In this document: positions 23,917-35,205 of the stretch, in pieces | Numbering within the stretch: position 1 is the first letter of the stretch | Layout: each line of letters opens with the position of its first letter | NCBI GenBank assembly: GCA_030272585.1 | Contig: BSYQ01000008.1 | Span: 2,852,001 to 2,916,000 of the forward strand | From: Bryopsis sp. KO-2023 | Lineage: Eukaryota; Chlorophyta; Ulvophyceae; Bryopsidales; Bryopsidaceae | Reading direction: 5' to 3' | DNA: 64,000 bases | Program-made: the position numbers and the translations under genes | Notes under the pieces: generated by a model | What the model saw: only the letters and a program-made list of their open reading frames with translations | Told to the model about the DNA's origin: nothing | Databases searched by the model: none

Positions 23917-26900
23917 TCAAGCATCGTCATGATCAAAATCGAGCTGTGGTTGTGAAAGCGTTGACGGCTGCCGACCGATTTCGCTTTTTGGGATGTTTGC
24001 CCCTTTCGTGCTTGGCGGCTTCCATCCGATCGGAGTCCACACGTTCGCCAGCTCTTCAGGAGGGTTGAACGCCAAAATGCGTTCCAAAATCTCGTCATCA
24101 AACGCCAGGTTTCGCAAGGCGCCCTTGACGACGATCAGACATCAAGAAAACGAAGCAGCCAACGGAACAGCCATGCTTTTTTTTTTCCGTGCTTTTTTTT
24201 TTTTAATACTTTGTCCAGTCGAGTATCAACAGTCGGGGTGTGACCTACCGTGGCGTTGAACCTAGCTCTGTAGTCCTTGGAGCTCAACAGCTTTGCCAAA
24301 CAAGACACCGCCTCTGCCTGATCAATGGGTTGCTTGAACTCATCTTGGAGCGCCAACATCCACAGAACACCTGCGCAACTTCTCAAGTGCTTTCATGGAT
24401 TCAATGCTTGCACGCTTCTTTCTCCAGGTTGGAAAAAACGAACAAGGCAATCCAGGAGGAGTCGTAAACGAAACGATCAGGAAACTACAGACTTACTACT
24501 TGCGCGCGTCGTTGTTCTCTGACGCGATCATTCTGACGAGCGTTTTCAGTCGAGGTATGATCAAGTGCTGCGCGGCAGCCTCCCTCGAAACTTGGTACAA
24601 GCAAAACGATGCTCGAGCGCATGTGTCTTCGTCGGAGTCGAGCACCTCCACCAGCGTCTCGATACCTTTGCCAGTCACTATCTGCGTTCGTGTCAAACGC
24701 ACACGGTCGAAAGAAGTGAGCAGGCTTTCGAGTGGAAGAAGCAGGCAATGTTTTTATGTGTGTGTGTGGAAAAGACAAGTGGAGATGTGTGTGTGTGAAA
24801 AAAACAAGTGGAGGTGGAACTGTGGAAATAAGGGCAGAGGCAATTTGTTGATGTTGCGTGCCGATTAATAACGCAATGGAATGTTTGTTCAAGATGAGCT
24901 GGACGGCGGAATCACTTTATGGACGAGCTCTCGCTTCTGGGTTTCATTGGACGCTTCAAAGAGGTGCACCAAGATTGCTACGAGCGCCCTTTTGCCCAGG
25001 GGACACCCCTTGAACCGCCCTATTTCTAGGAGGTCATCCACACTTATGCTGTCCAGGATGTCCGCGTGCGTGGATGAGTTTTGGAAGAAAATTGAAAGGA
25101 GATGCAAGCTGGAAGCCTGCAACATGGACAGATGCTTGGTTACGCCAACGGTTGATGAACAAAGCAAGCAACACAGATGTACAGACATGGAAAATGCACT
25201 GTTCGCCTGGAAACAGGATCTCCTGGTTTTCACGCCTGACCTGTAAGATTCTCTCTTTCGAGTCCAGCGCCGCCGCCACCGTGATATCCAGAGCTGCTTG
25301 GAAAACCTGGAACAGGCGATATATCAACTCTGTTTTGAGCCGCTTTGCGGCAGACACTTGGTGCAAGCGGCACAAATCACCTTGTACGTTGCGTCTGGGT
25401 TTCCACTGCACAGCCTGTTGAAGCATCGCATAACTTCGATCTGCAGAACAGAGAGGCGTCACTGGCTGCACTACACTTTTTGAGAAAAGATATTCGGAGG
25501 AGCATGGGTTACCTTCCCCGTCACCGAAAGTCCATCTTCTGCGCAGCTCTTGTACATTGTGGTGAGACTGGCAATGCCTTTGTTCGCCAGAAACTCCTCT
25601 TTCACCTAAAATATGATCCGTGAAGACTGAGGTTTCGATTGAAGCTTTCATTTTTTGTGTCCTGGATTTGATATTTCTTCAGCTCTGGCCAGTGCGATTT
25701 TTCAAAAAGGATCAACACACGAAAAAACCAATTGCTCATAAAAAGCTGACCCTGGACTGCGTGCCATTCCGATAAACTCAAGAGTATTGACAACTATACT
25801 CGATAGAGCTGGAAACTGGAGTCACCTAGAAAAAACTTTATTGTAATTATTGCAACCCGAGAAAGGACAAAAAAATACGTGTCTGTCGCGCCGCTTGAAG
25901 GCTCAAAGCAAGCATCATCAAAACGTAAAATAGAAAAAGATAAATGTGAGGGAGGTCCTCCAAAAAAGCTCAAGAAGGAAGTTGGAAAAAACTATGAGCG
26001 GAACGGTGGGCGTTACGATTTTCACGCTCACAACAAGCGTTTTTTTTTGTGATCCAAACAAATGTTTGAATGTCGACTTTGTTGCTGGCTGTTGATTGTT
26101 TCGACAGAGAACTTCTCGACACTAAGTGAAGCTCGTTGGTTTCAACCTCATTTTATATTTCAGAGCTTCCGAGTGGGGAAATCGTACAACGGACGTGGAT
26201 ATGCAAAGCAAGCGGTTTTGCGCATCATCGCGACACTGTCGTTTGGGTTGGGCAAAACACTCGACCAAGAAAACAATAGTCTACTGCCGCGATCGAGCCA
26301 CCCTACTTCGACGGGTTCATCGTCGTCTTCTTCCTTCAGCAAGAAAGACAGACAGCCGATGGACGCAACTTTTGCATCGATCGGTCCCTTAACTACGATC
26401 GTCAGGAGCGCGGGAATTGCGCCGGCGCTAACTATTTCCTCGCGATTTCCTGAATCGACGCTTGAATTCCACAGCTCCCGCGCAGCCACGGGTTTGGAGA
26501 GTGGCTCTTCTTTCCCCCCATCTGCCTCGCCCTTCAAACATAGCGATTGTCTGGTGGTGGAGATACGGGGGGGGGGTCGATGCCACAGAAACGGTTGAGA
26601 GCAGTCAACGCACCGTCAAACAAGTTACTAGAAACGAAACCTCCTCCTGCGACAGAACGCAAAACCCCCGTGAAATTGCAGTAGAAAGACGACCGTTCGG
26701 GTGCGGAGAACAGGGCACACCTTCGACATCAAGAGCGTCGTCCACCTGAAACACAGCTGGGCGTTGACCGAAATACACACTATATCTATATATATGTGCA
26801 AGGGAAATGTGGGATTTTGCTGATTTTCAAAATCAGGGGGGGGGGGGGCTGTTCTTGGTGTCAACCAAAATCTGGCGGAGCCCAATAATGGGGGGGGGGG

Positions 26901-27168
26901 GGGGGGTTTAAATAAAATGCAACTGCTGATTCGTATCCATGAGAATACGTGTGTCGATGGAGGAACCCAGCCGACCTGCGTGTTTCTGGCATTTGTTTTC
27001 AGCGCTCCCCCCCACAATATGGGTCGTCGTCGTTCCGTGGTGCGAGTGGCAAGGAGGACCGGCACGGAAATAATTCTCCAACGCGTGGAGTAGATCGCAA
27101 CTCGAAAAGCGTCGTCCGCAAGGCGGCAGCTCGCCATCATCTCGAGTGACGCTTTGTTTGCAAGAGCG
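23917..27168 (-). CDS. Armadillo-repeat protein
   Basis: A multi-exon minus-strand gene ending at 23917-23919 (last residues QLDFDHDDA). Supported exons: 23917-24123 (GALRNLAFDDEILERIL), about 24249-24379 (GVLWMLALQDEF, AEAVSCLAKLL), about 24494-24688 (IETLVEVLDSDEDTCARASF), about 24910-25110, short exons in 25.2-25.5 kb, about 26200-26540 (AARELWNSSVDSGNREEIV, then SAGAIPALLTIVV), about 26600-26760, and a probable upstream exon about 27000-27168 (NKASLEMMASCRLADDAFRV). The repeated pattern of A-x-x-L-x-N-L-A and G-x-I-x-x-L-V is that of ARM repeats, a helical protein-binding superhelix. Intron borders in the middle are approximate and the true 5' end is not defined. The duplicated A repeat begins about 60 bp upstream of the first exon I can see. 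Role and partner are unknown. Confidence 0.65.
26820..26915. repeat. Two long poly-G runs
   Basis: G runs of 12 or more bases lie at about 26,836 and 26,889. They are candidate quadruplex-forming or assembly-error-prone tracts within the armadillo gene's 5' intron. Confidence 0.6.
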
Positions 27169-27225
27169 TCATCGTCTCGCTATGTCGGTTGCGAACAAGA
27201 GTGGATTCCCTCGCGCTCGGATGGA

Positions 27226-28200
27226 GCTCTCGATCAAATGCTTGGCTTTTCCCAGCAGCCTCGTATCAGTTCCAAGCATTTTTTTGTCCAAAGAAGGAAT
27301 ATGCCTTCTCCACGACAGTCCCAACCATATTCGCACCACCAGCTTTGACATATGTTCTGTTGCTATTATGAACACTCCATTTGGGTCGCTGCATGCTGAA
27401 ACAATGTTCAGAGTGAAAGAATCTTGGAATCTGTTTTCCTTCGGAGTGAAAGGAGTGGGGGAGCATGCTTCCTGCCGACCACCTTTCAGAGCTACCTCCA
27501 CCATTGAAACCTCCATGGTAGTGTGATCAAGGCAGAATGTGATAATCAGTCCAGGCCAACGAACCAGTGCCATCCACCGCATTTTCTCCAACAGCGAAAG
27601 CTCCTTCTAATTCTAAGTGGTATCCTCAAACTTACTGGCATCGGCATAAGCATTGGGACCAATACTGTATTTTTTTTTCAAGGATGTCAAGCCCCTGTTT
27701 CCATTCATTTTTTCCTAGGACGGGCTTTACTGATAAGCCACCCATCCATGATTGCCCACCTGAAAAAAAAAAGCCCCAAGAGAGTAACAACATGGGTGGA
27801 TTATTAAAAAAAAAATGACGAAAGAAAAAGATATCAACAAAAACAACATAAGGAAAGATCCAGCCGATTGGACACATAATATGAAACATATTTTTTGAAC
27901 ATATGGTGCTTTTCATCCTTTTTTTTTCACACTTCTCACTTCTTTTCAAATTTTCCTTTCCCTTGCTGTTAGGGGGAAGGAGTTGAAGCCCAAATTTGGC
28001 CATCTGCAAATCTGGTTCGTGTGCAATTAACGATTGAACATGTGCGTGGAATAATTGAATTCTAAGACACCCAAACAAAAAAATCTATCTGACGCAGGCA
28101 AGACAGAAATTTAGTCCAGGCGTTATCCTCCAGAAACCTACAATATTACGTGAAGCAAAACACACCAAAAAAGAACAAAAACACGTTTCCCCACATTCTG
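27226..28200. repeat. Repeat A, copy A1
   Basis: One of five copies of a roughly 1.0 kb segment, the others being 31,930-33,085, 50,095-51,190, 56,915-58,085 and 61,825-62,990. Shared landmarks are GATCGAGAGCT/CCAGTTGATGGGGC at one end, a GATGCCA-GTAAGT splice-donor-like site, an acceptor before GGGCAATCATGGATGG, and an exon-like stretch encoding ERLKEMANPVLGLAF. Homology stops at about 27,226, where armadillo-gene sequence begins, so this is a duplication breakpoint. Confidence 0.8.
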
Positions 28201-28530
28201 CACAGCAACAACACAAGTTTGTCGCCGAAGTAACCACGCTTACAGAAAGTAAACAATCGACGTTCAACCTTTTTCATTGCGTCCACAAATACCCAACTAG
28301 TCTGTACTTCTTTCCAAAATACCCGTTCTCCAACGAAGTTACCGACGATCACAAAACTGCACTCCACAAACCAAACAAAGCAGGGCTCGCCCCTGCCCAA
28401 CATCTGAAACAAATCAACAACTTCAAAACGAAAACTTCAACTGCGTCCGTTCTTTCCAAAAAAAAATGTGCCTCCCCATATTTTTTCCAACGAAAGTACT
28501 CAACATCCTTTTGCACTTCTCTTCATGGAT

Positions 28531-29661
28531 TTATGCTGTGCACGACTTGGGCTCATGTCCACGTGCACGCTCCGCTATCCGCTTGCCAGCTTTTCTCAGC
28601 CTCGCCCTTTTTCCATCTTCGTGCGGAACGTCCACGTACTTGCTCTCAAAGGCAACGTTTGACTTCGTGGAAATTTCATATTTCGCCCCAGTCTCGCATG
28701 CAACTCCAACAGGTTTGAAATATGTGGAGTAGACGGTGGCTGGACCAACATATGACACTGCCTGCTGCATTACGACCTTTTGGTAAGGCCCGACCTGTGA
28801 GGTCACGGTGATTGTCTGCGCCTCCTGGAACACCTCGCTCTGTTCGGATCCCCAGTCATAGCCAATGGATGTACTCATCTCCCCTGTAACTATTCCTTCG
28901 ATACCACCACCGACAGATATTGTCATGTCAGTACTTGTCGTCCATGATGATGTCTCTGATATTTCTGTCCCGATAGTCTGTGCGTAAGCGAGAGTGCCCT
29001 CGTTGGGGTTGTCGCAATTGTCCAGAGTAGCAATCACTGCATACGCGTCGTACGGTTCCCAAGAGTCCTCGTCTCCTGCTCTCCATCCAATAAGCGTGCC
29101 CGCAGGGTCCCAAGAGCCATAATATGTTTGTGCACCATTGCAGTTGAAGTAGGGAGAGCTTCCATCATTTGAGTAAAGCGTCCCACCGCCTCTGTCGTTT
29201 TTCAACCAGATGTGAGTATCATCTTCGTCGGTGTACACATAAAAGCCCTGTCCAGACTTGCAGCAAGTGTGCCAATCCCTCACGATGTTATCAGGACTGC
29301 AATCCACGAATGTCCTACCGTCATACATCAACAAGTACATCAGGTCTCCGCGCCATTCAACCTGGTACCTCTCCTCTGCCTGGCAATTTGTCGAACCAGA
29401 TACCATGTCCTTGTTGCCATCTGGCCTGATAAACTTTTGGAAGTGTCCCCCAATGAAACACATGTAGTCCTCGCCTATGGTAAGGCCGGATCCGGACTGA
29501 GGCGCTGGCCCAGTCTGGAACCTCCAAAGGTAGTTGTTCGGATCGCCGCTGCGAACCTGCCACCAATCTATTCCATCCTTGTTTAAATCTGGTGGCGTGG
29601 TTTTCGCTCCTTGGGCGACGGCACACAGAGAAAGCACGATCGCAAACAAGACGCCTGTCAT
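28531..29661 (-). CDS. Secreted aerolysin-like beta-rich protein, copy 1
   Basis: A single uninterrupted ORF of 376 residues, chosen to start at 29661 because a clear signal peptide follows (MTGVLFAIVLSLCAVAQG). The first half is rich in Trp, Tyr, Cys, Gly and Asp, as in a secreted lectin-like domain. The second half has long alternating Ser/Thr/hydrophobic strands (SETSSWTTSTDMTISVGGG and later ITVTSQVGPYQKVVMQQAV), the hallmark layout of the aerolysin/ETX-MTX2/natterin superfamily. The family call is by pattern only and fairly tentative. It is intact and intronless, unlike its neighbours. The inverted partner is at 60,361-61,491 and differs at only about five residues. Confidence 0.6.
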   Translation of the reverse strand: MTGVLFAIVLSLCAVAQGAKTTPPDLNKDGIDWWQVRSGDPNNYLWRFQTGPAPQSGSGLTIGEDYMCFIGGHFQKFIRPDGNKDMVSGSTNCQAEERYQVEWRGDLMYLLMYDGRTFVDCSPDNIVRDWHTCCKSGQGFYVYTDEDDTHIWLKNDRGGGTLYSNDGSSPYFNCNGAQTYYGSWDPAGTLIGWRAGDEDSWEPYDAYAVIATLDNCDNPNEGTLAYAQTIGTEISETSSWTTSTDMTISVGGGIEGIVTGEMSTSIGYDWGSEQSEVFQEAQTITVTSQVGPYQKVVMQQAVSYVGPATVYSTYFKPVGVACETGAKYEISTKSNVAFESKYVDVPHEDGKRARLRKAGKRIAERARGHEPKSCTA

Positions 29662-29734
29662 TGTGTGGAGCAACTGGTGAGGGCTACAGACACTGCAATA
29701 AGTATCCCTCACTACGACACATTGAAACACAGCT

Positions 29735-30156
29735 GTAATGTGGCCTTGCACGTCACTGCATGCAAACTGTCCACACATCCCCCATAGTTAACGTCGTTTC
29801 CTGTCGATGCAAAAGTTGCGGCTATGGAGGCCAGTAGTTGACCAGTGCCGAGAAAACAGTCACGAAAACGAAGATCGGACGGACTTCCCAGCATGCATTC
29901 CAGGGCAAGGAAGAAGGGCACGGCTCGCGCACGGCTTAGATAGTCATCCACGGTTCGGCTCCTCCTGTCCATACGATCCATTCCACGGTTCTAATTCCAG
30001 AAGTTCGTATGAACCATTCTCCTTCCGAGTTGTGCCCCGCGCGACCACTCGCTAGTAAACTACTGGCCTGAGTATCCGCCACTTTTGGATGGACAGGAAA
30101 CGTTGACTGTGGGGAATTGACAGTTCGCATGCAGTGACGAGCAAGGCCACATTACC
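29735..30156. repeat. Foldback (inverted-repeat) sequence upstream of aerolysin-like copy 1
   Basis: About 100 bp at 29,735-29,838, starting TAATGTGGCCTTGC, is repeated in inverse orientation at 30,058-30,156. A roughly 220 bp loop lies between. The arms share GCATGCAAACTGTC, GTTTCCTGTC and GGCCAGTAG, with small indels. It is about 75 bp upstream of the start codon of the secreted-protein gene and could be a MITE or a promoter palindrome. Confidence 0.75.
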
Positions 30157-30691
30157 AGGCCTCTTTAAATGAGGACAGTGTCCTCATTGTTCTCATTCTG
30201 GTATTTGAGGACAGATTCTGCGGCTTATTTGAGGACCGGGTGAGGACAGTGAGTAACCAAGTAGATGTGTCTCTGGACGCAAGGCGACTAACCCCGCACA
30301 CTTTCACAGCAGTGCGAAAGGAGAGGGCCCTCTCAAAATGACCCTCGTGCACGAGCACGTGCTGGATGTAACGCTTGCTATCCCGTGAAAACCCCGAACG
30401 TCAGGGACGCAGAAACGCAAATGAGTTGGACTCACTTGTTACAACGCGCGATACGGACAGAAAAAGCTGTTGGAACCATCGAAATGAGAGAGGCAGTCGT
30501 GAAATCAGGCGAAACACCTTTCCTTTCCTTTTTGGTGCTCAGAGATAGCAACGATGTGGGTGGGCAGGGTCGGTATCCCGCAAAACGGCTGTGTTTGTCT
30601 GCGGCTGACTGGATTTAACTTTGTGAAATGAGGACAGGTTGAAGACCTTAAATGAGGACAATGTCCTCACGTGTCCTCAAATAAAAAGGCT
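30157..30691. mobile_element. MITE-like non-autonomous element with TGAGGACA subterminal repeats, copy 1
   Basis: The ends are inverted: AGGCCTCTTTAAATGAGGAC at the left, and GTCCTCAAATAAAAAGGCT at the right. The octamer TGAGGACA and its complement TGTCCTCA recur in both orientations near both ends, including the palindrome GAGGACAGTGTCCTC. No transposase ORF lies inside. Subterminal motif clusters of this kind are typical of transposase-binding sites in hAT/Mutator-like non-autonomous elements. The superfamily is not assigned because a clean target-site duplication is not visible. Confidence 0.65.
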
Positions 30692-30900
30692 TATGCATAG
30701 AGAGAAGTGTGGAAGGATATTGAACACTTTCAAAATCGGAAAAAATACGGGGAGAAACGTTAATCTGGGAAAGAACACACAACGTCAAAGTTTTTGTTTT
30801 GAAGTTTTTGATTTTTTTTCAGACGCTTTGTTATTTTGTTGTCTCGGCAGTGGCGAGCCTTGGTTTACCACTCCATGATTGTAATTAGTCTGAGGCCGAT
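30692..30900. repeat. Diverged fragment of the 3' flank of the aerolysin-like gene
   Basis: This noncoding stretch (with TTTTGTTTTGAAGTTTTTGATT, then TCGGCAGTGGCGAGCC) resembles the sequence just downstream of both secreted-protein genes (about 28,385-28,530 and 61,495-61,640). It suggests a further, now lost, copy of that unit. The centrin-side palindrome GACTCGCGAGTC follows at about 30,903. Confidence 0.55.
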
Positions 30901-31170
30901 CGACTCGCGAGTCGATTTCATCAGGTTTTTTCGGATACCATCTTCATGAGGGGTTTTGTGTCAGTCATACTTTCTGTCAACAAACTTTTCCTGCAGTAGT
31001 TCTGTAAACTAGAAAAGAAGACACTATCTTGGAAAAAATAACAAGTTCTGCTTCCCCCTCTACCCTGCACTCTCTTTCGATGACGAACCTACGAAAACTC
31101 ACCCATCCCCTCTCTCTCCTTTTTACAGCTGTCAAATTGTTTTCAGCTCATGGTGTATTTTTTTCTGCAG

Positions 31171-31362
31171 GTTTTCAACCTCTTTGACATCGATGGGACT
31201 GGTAAAATCACTGTCAAAACTTTGAGACGGATTGCAAAGCAGTTGGGCGAAACCATTTGCGACGAGGAGCTGGCAGACATGGTGGATGAATTCGACAAAG
31301 ACGAGGATGGAGCAATCAACAAAGAGGAGTTTTTAGAAATTCTGGCCGGCGCTGATGATTGA
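31171..31362 (+). pseudogene. Centrin last exon (C-terminal EF-hand pair), copy 1, without its N-terminal half
   Basis: After a TTTTTTCTGCAG acceptor, 63 codons encode [20 protein letters not shown], then [12 protein letters not shown], ending in TGA. This is the C-terminal half of centrin: EF-loop 3 ([12 protein letters not shown], non-acidic at position 12 as in centrins) and canonical EF-loop 4 ([12 protein letters not shown]). No exon for the N-terminal EF-hand pair is found in the 1.3 kb upstream, which is filled by mobile and duplicated sequence. It is therefore an orphan exon unless a distant 5' exon exists. Two further copies lie at 58,590-58,781 and 63,504-63,695 (-). Confidence 0.75.
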
Positions 31363-31929
31363 GTGATTGATCACCTGTTGTGGTGGCGGGGGGGGTTGTT
31401 CGCAGTTGCGTAGAATTATTGCAGAACTTCGAGCAATAGAGGAATGGATTTCTCAGGTGAAATGATGTTTGTTTGTTTGTTTGGATTTCTCAGGTGCTGA
31501 TGGAAAGCCCAAATGAGAATTAAAGCTGGAAATTTTGCGTGGAGTGGAGAAGATGGTCTGATGTGGTAGTCAGATCATTTGATGAATTCCCCCCCCCCCC
31601 CCATAATGGGCTTTTAGACATGTACAAATAATGGCATAGACTTCCAAACACACACACACTTTTCTCAACTAATCCCACACAACCCTGTTTTTTTTTCACC
31701 GCTCGAATGTGGATCCATCGACCCGACCCGATCATTTCACTTGAGAACTTCTGAATTCCCCCAAAAAAAGATAACCACAAGAAACCCCTCAAAAAAACGA
31801 CCAAAAAGATCTGTTGTCAAGAAGCAGAACTTCTTTTAGACAAAAGCTTTTTCTCTCCATCAGTTACTGCTGCTCTAAAATGCTGAGAATCCCAACTGCA
31901 AGAAAATTTGATGAAAGGATCCAGAATTC

Positions 31930-33085
31930 TGAGCGGGTGGTGAAATGAAGGGCGTCTTCACACAACTAGACCCACCAGCGGGTGCCCCATCAACTGGTAG
32001 TCAGACAGCAACTCTCAATCTTTATGGCTTTTCCCAGCAGCCTCATATCATTTCCAAGCATTCTTTTCTCCAAAGAAGGAATATGCCTTCTCCACGACAG
32101 TCCCAACCATATTCGCACCACCAGCTTTGACATATGTTCTGTTGCTATTATGAACACTCCATTTGAGTCGCTGCATCCTGAAACAATGTTCAGAGTGAAA
32201 GAATCTTGAATTCTATTCTCCTTCGGGGTGAAAAAAAGGAGTGGGGGAGCATGCTTCCTGCCGACCACCTTTCAGAGCTACCTCCACCATTGAAACCTCC
32301 ATGGTAGTGTAATCAAGGCAGAATGTAATAATCAGTCCGAGCCAACCACCCACTAGCATCCACCGCATTTTCTCCAACAGCGAAAGCTCCTTCTAATTCT
32401 AAGTGGTATGCTCAAACTTACTGGCATCGGCATCAGCATTGGGATCAATACTGTTTGTTTTTTTAAAGGATGCTCAGCAGATGTCAAGCACCTGTTCGCA
32501 TTCATTTTTTCCTAGGACGGGCTTTACTGATAAGCCACCCATCCATGATTGCCCACCTGAAAAAAAAAAGCCCCAAGAGAGTAACAACATGGGTGGATTA
32601 TTTAAAAAAAAATGACGAAAGAAAAATATATCAACATGAACAACATGAAGAAAGGTCCAGCCGATTGGACACATAATATGAAACATATTTTTTGAACATG
32701 GCATTTTTGGTGCCTCATTTCTTTTTGTATCACACTTCTCACTTTTTTTCAAATTTTCCTTTACCTTTCTGTTAGGGGGAAGGAGTTGAAGCCCAAATTT
32801 GGCCATCTGCAAATCTGGTTCATGTGCAAATAACGATTGAACATGCTCATGGAATTGTACAACCGATTGTGAAAACGCCAACCCCAAGACAGGGTTAGCC
32901 ATTTCCTTTAGTCGCTCCCTCTGCAAAGAATGAACAGTTGAATTCTAAGCAACCCAAACAAAAAAACACCGTGTGAAGCAGGCAAGACAGAAATTTAGTC
33001 CAGGCGTTATCCTCCAGAAACCTGTATTATTACGTGAAGCAAAACACACCAAAAAAGAACAAAAACATCTTTCCCCACATTCTGC
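31930..33085. repeat. Repeat A, copy A2
   Basis: Same segment as A1. It is flanked by the centrin exon on one side and unit B on the other. Read on the minus strand, it gives the exon-like stretch ERLKEMANPVLGLAFSQSV, a donor, then GQSWMGGLSVKPVLGKNECE ending in DIC and a stop. Confidence 0.8.
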
Positions 33086-33893
33086 CGATTTTGTTTCAAA
33101 AAAGAAATCCTCGATGGAGCCCAATTATTCTTCAATGCATAAGTACAGGCTAAAAGTCGATTCATGCGGCCCATTCACTGGACACATGACTGACATAGAC
33201 CTCGTTCATGCCAATACCACTATAAAACCACACAGGACCTTCACCTGTCTATGGAATAAGGCAAACACAATGCAACCATGAAAGGGGGGAATTCACAGGG
33301 CGCAATACCTGCTAGTAAATCCATCAGCACTCCAAAAACCTCCAATATAGCCGACTCATCCTGTGGCCTCAAGTAATGCACCCAAATGAATCCTCGACAT
33401 GGTATCCCCACCAGGTTGATTTCCAGAAACAAGGTTGATGCAAAAACGCAACAGCCAGGCAGCAGGTCCAAAAAATTGAGTCCAAAAACTTGATAACATG
33501 ACAAGTACGAATTGCCATGAAACAAATCTGGAACCCAATCGCCACTTTCTTGTGATTTCGTTTTTTAACAAGCTCCCACAGGCCTTTCACACTTGCAGTC
33601 CTGTTTGGAATGAAAGGACACTTCTTGTTGGTGTTGAAGGGCATGCCAGAGACATTTCCTTCAGGAGGGTGATATGAGTTGATTGATGATTTGGGGGTCC
33701 ACCCGAAACGGATGGCATCAGAGCCCCCTTCTGTTTCTCCAGTTGATTCCACAGCATTTGGTCCAACATTCGAAAGAGACGTCCCTCTAAGGAATCTCAA
33801 AGTAAGAGGCTGCGATCCCAGCATAAGGCAAAGACACGAAGCCAGGCCGAGAAACCATACCATCATCTGTAACAAAAGGAAAAAACAGTCTTG
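32540..33893 (-). CDS. Possible multi-exon gene of unknown function (units B plus A), left copy
   Basis: A minus-strand candidate. After TTGTTACAG comes an open stretch with a hydrophobic leader (MMVWFLGLASCLCLMLGSQP) and about 100 more codons. Further on, an exon-like stretch ends YSIDR at a GACAG-GTGAAG donor (lower border 33245). It joins in phase to ERLKEMANPVLGL (upper border about 32,918), then to GQSWMGGLSV (upper border 32,556), ending in DIC and a stop. The YSIDR and GQSWMGG frames stay open in the inverted copies despite small indels, which supports coding. The link between the leader exon and the YSIDR exon is unresolved. No family is recognised. It may be a membrane or secreted protein. 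Confidence 0.35.
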
Positions 33894-33900
33894 AAATAAT
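33085..33900. repeat. Unit B, left copy
   Basis: Repeated in inverse orientation at about 49,120-50,100 and 56,230-56,910. The three copies are similar over the part encoding the YSIDR exon but differ upstream. The left copy alone keeps the hydrophobic leader, and the third copy is shortened. Confidence 0.75.
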
Positions 33901-34239
33901 TCAACATTTTGAAATCATTTCAGATGAAAACAAAGATGCTTGCCACAAATTCGTATCAACAAAAAAACAGAGAAAGAAAAGAATCATTAATATTGTCAGC
34001 TTAATTATGACATTTTTGTGTTCCATTTCCACTGATCAAAAGGCATATTTCAACTGCAATATCCAAATTTTTTCTAGACCTGTTGCTTTTGTCGACAAAG
34101 GTCGACTCACTCACACAGAATTTCAAATTCCGAACGATCTGTGTGAAACCTTACCTCGTATCTGACCCCATGTGGCCCGAGGTTCGAAGCGGTGTGCGGA
34201 AATTGGGGGGGGGGGATTTTTTGATGGATTGGGGGGGAT

Positions 34240-35205
34240 TTAAATCGACAAGCGAGTCACGTCTGACTCGCTCGTCGAACCCCCGCTCCCTGAGCACGAG
34301 CACGAGGAAGAAGCGTCGGCCGCCGAGTCGACCGAAGACCCGCCATCCGACGAAGCCGTAGCTTCCGTGTCTCCCTTTAGGAAAATAACGTAAAAAGCGT
34401 GAAGAACGACCACCCCACGATCGCGATTGGAACGAACGCACACGGAAAAAGAACACAAGAAGTTTCTGGCAGACTCAATCAGGCCGCACCACAAGCTCGC
34501 CACACAACTTACCGCCGATTCCTCCTCGTCCGACTGCAGGGACTCGGCACTTCCGACCGAAGAGGGACCTTCAAGCGAAAACAAAACTATTTATATTCTT
34601 CGTTGTGTTAATCTGTGTTGCAAAACATTAAAGGTGTCACCACGAGCATCACTTACCGCTGTCCGAAACGAGGTCAATTACTTCAACCTCTTGCGCGTTT
34701 TGCGCTTCTTCCTCCTCCTCCCCTTCGTCGTCCGAGGAGAGCAAGTCGATGATCTCCACCTCCACCTCGCGATCGCTCCGAACAGGGCTCTCCTCCTCCT
34801 GCGCAAGTTTTTCAAACAGAGAGACTTTCAGCTCTTAATCCTTTCCACTCAGAAGACGAAGGCAGGCGAAGCTCAAAGATCCCGAATCCTTACCGTACGG
34901 GACCTCTTCGAAGAGTCCTGACTGTCGGCTTCCTGAACAACACCACAAGAATCTGTTTTCGCAAGATTCTGGCAGCTCAAATACCAATCGCAAGAGTAAT
35001 CACCCTTACAAGGCGCGCCTGCGCAACTTGGGAGGGCGCTCGAAAGGCGACGAAATCCATTTGCTTGCGATCAGTTGTTGAAGTTAAAACACATCCGAAG
35101 AGCGAGGACCGAGTTAGAAGAGCACAGAAATACGAAGCTTACCTCGTCTGGGCGGGACCTCTTCCGGCCACCGTTCGGAGAAGGAGGGGCTTGTCTTCCA
35201 GACAT
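34240..35205 (-). CDS. Small acidic protein with two SUMO-interacting-type motifs, copy 1
   Basis: Five exons (35143-35205, 34894-34932, 34657-34798, 34513-34568, 34240-34374) give 144 residues. The start is fixed by MSGRQAPPSPNGGRKRSRPD, with a basic patch resembling a nuclear localisation signal (GGRKRSRP, then SKRSRT). The middle carries two hydrophobic cores flanked by acid and serine: VEIIDLLSSDDEGEE and VEVIDLVSDSG. Both fit the SUMO-interacting motif pattern (hydrophobic x4 next to Asp/Ser/Glu), in the same tandem spacing used by multi-SIM proteins. The tail is Ser/Gly/Asp-rich and ends DVTRLSI. There is no catalytic domain. I infer a nuclear SUMO-binding scaffold. Two near-identical, intact copies lie in the right arm. 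Confidence 0.65.

Noticed and set aside
28533-29586. ORFs on the strand opposite the aerolysin-like gene
   Set aside because: They are shadow frames of a long intact ORF with a signal peptide, and the same shadows recur at the second copy.
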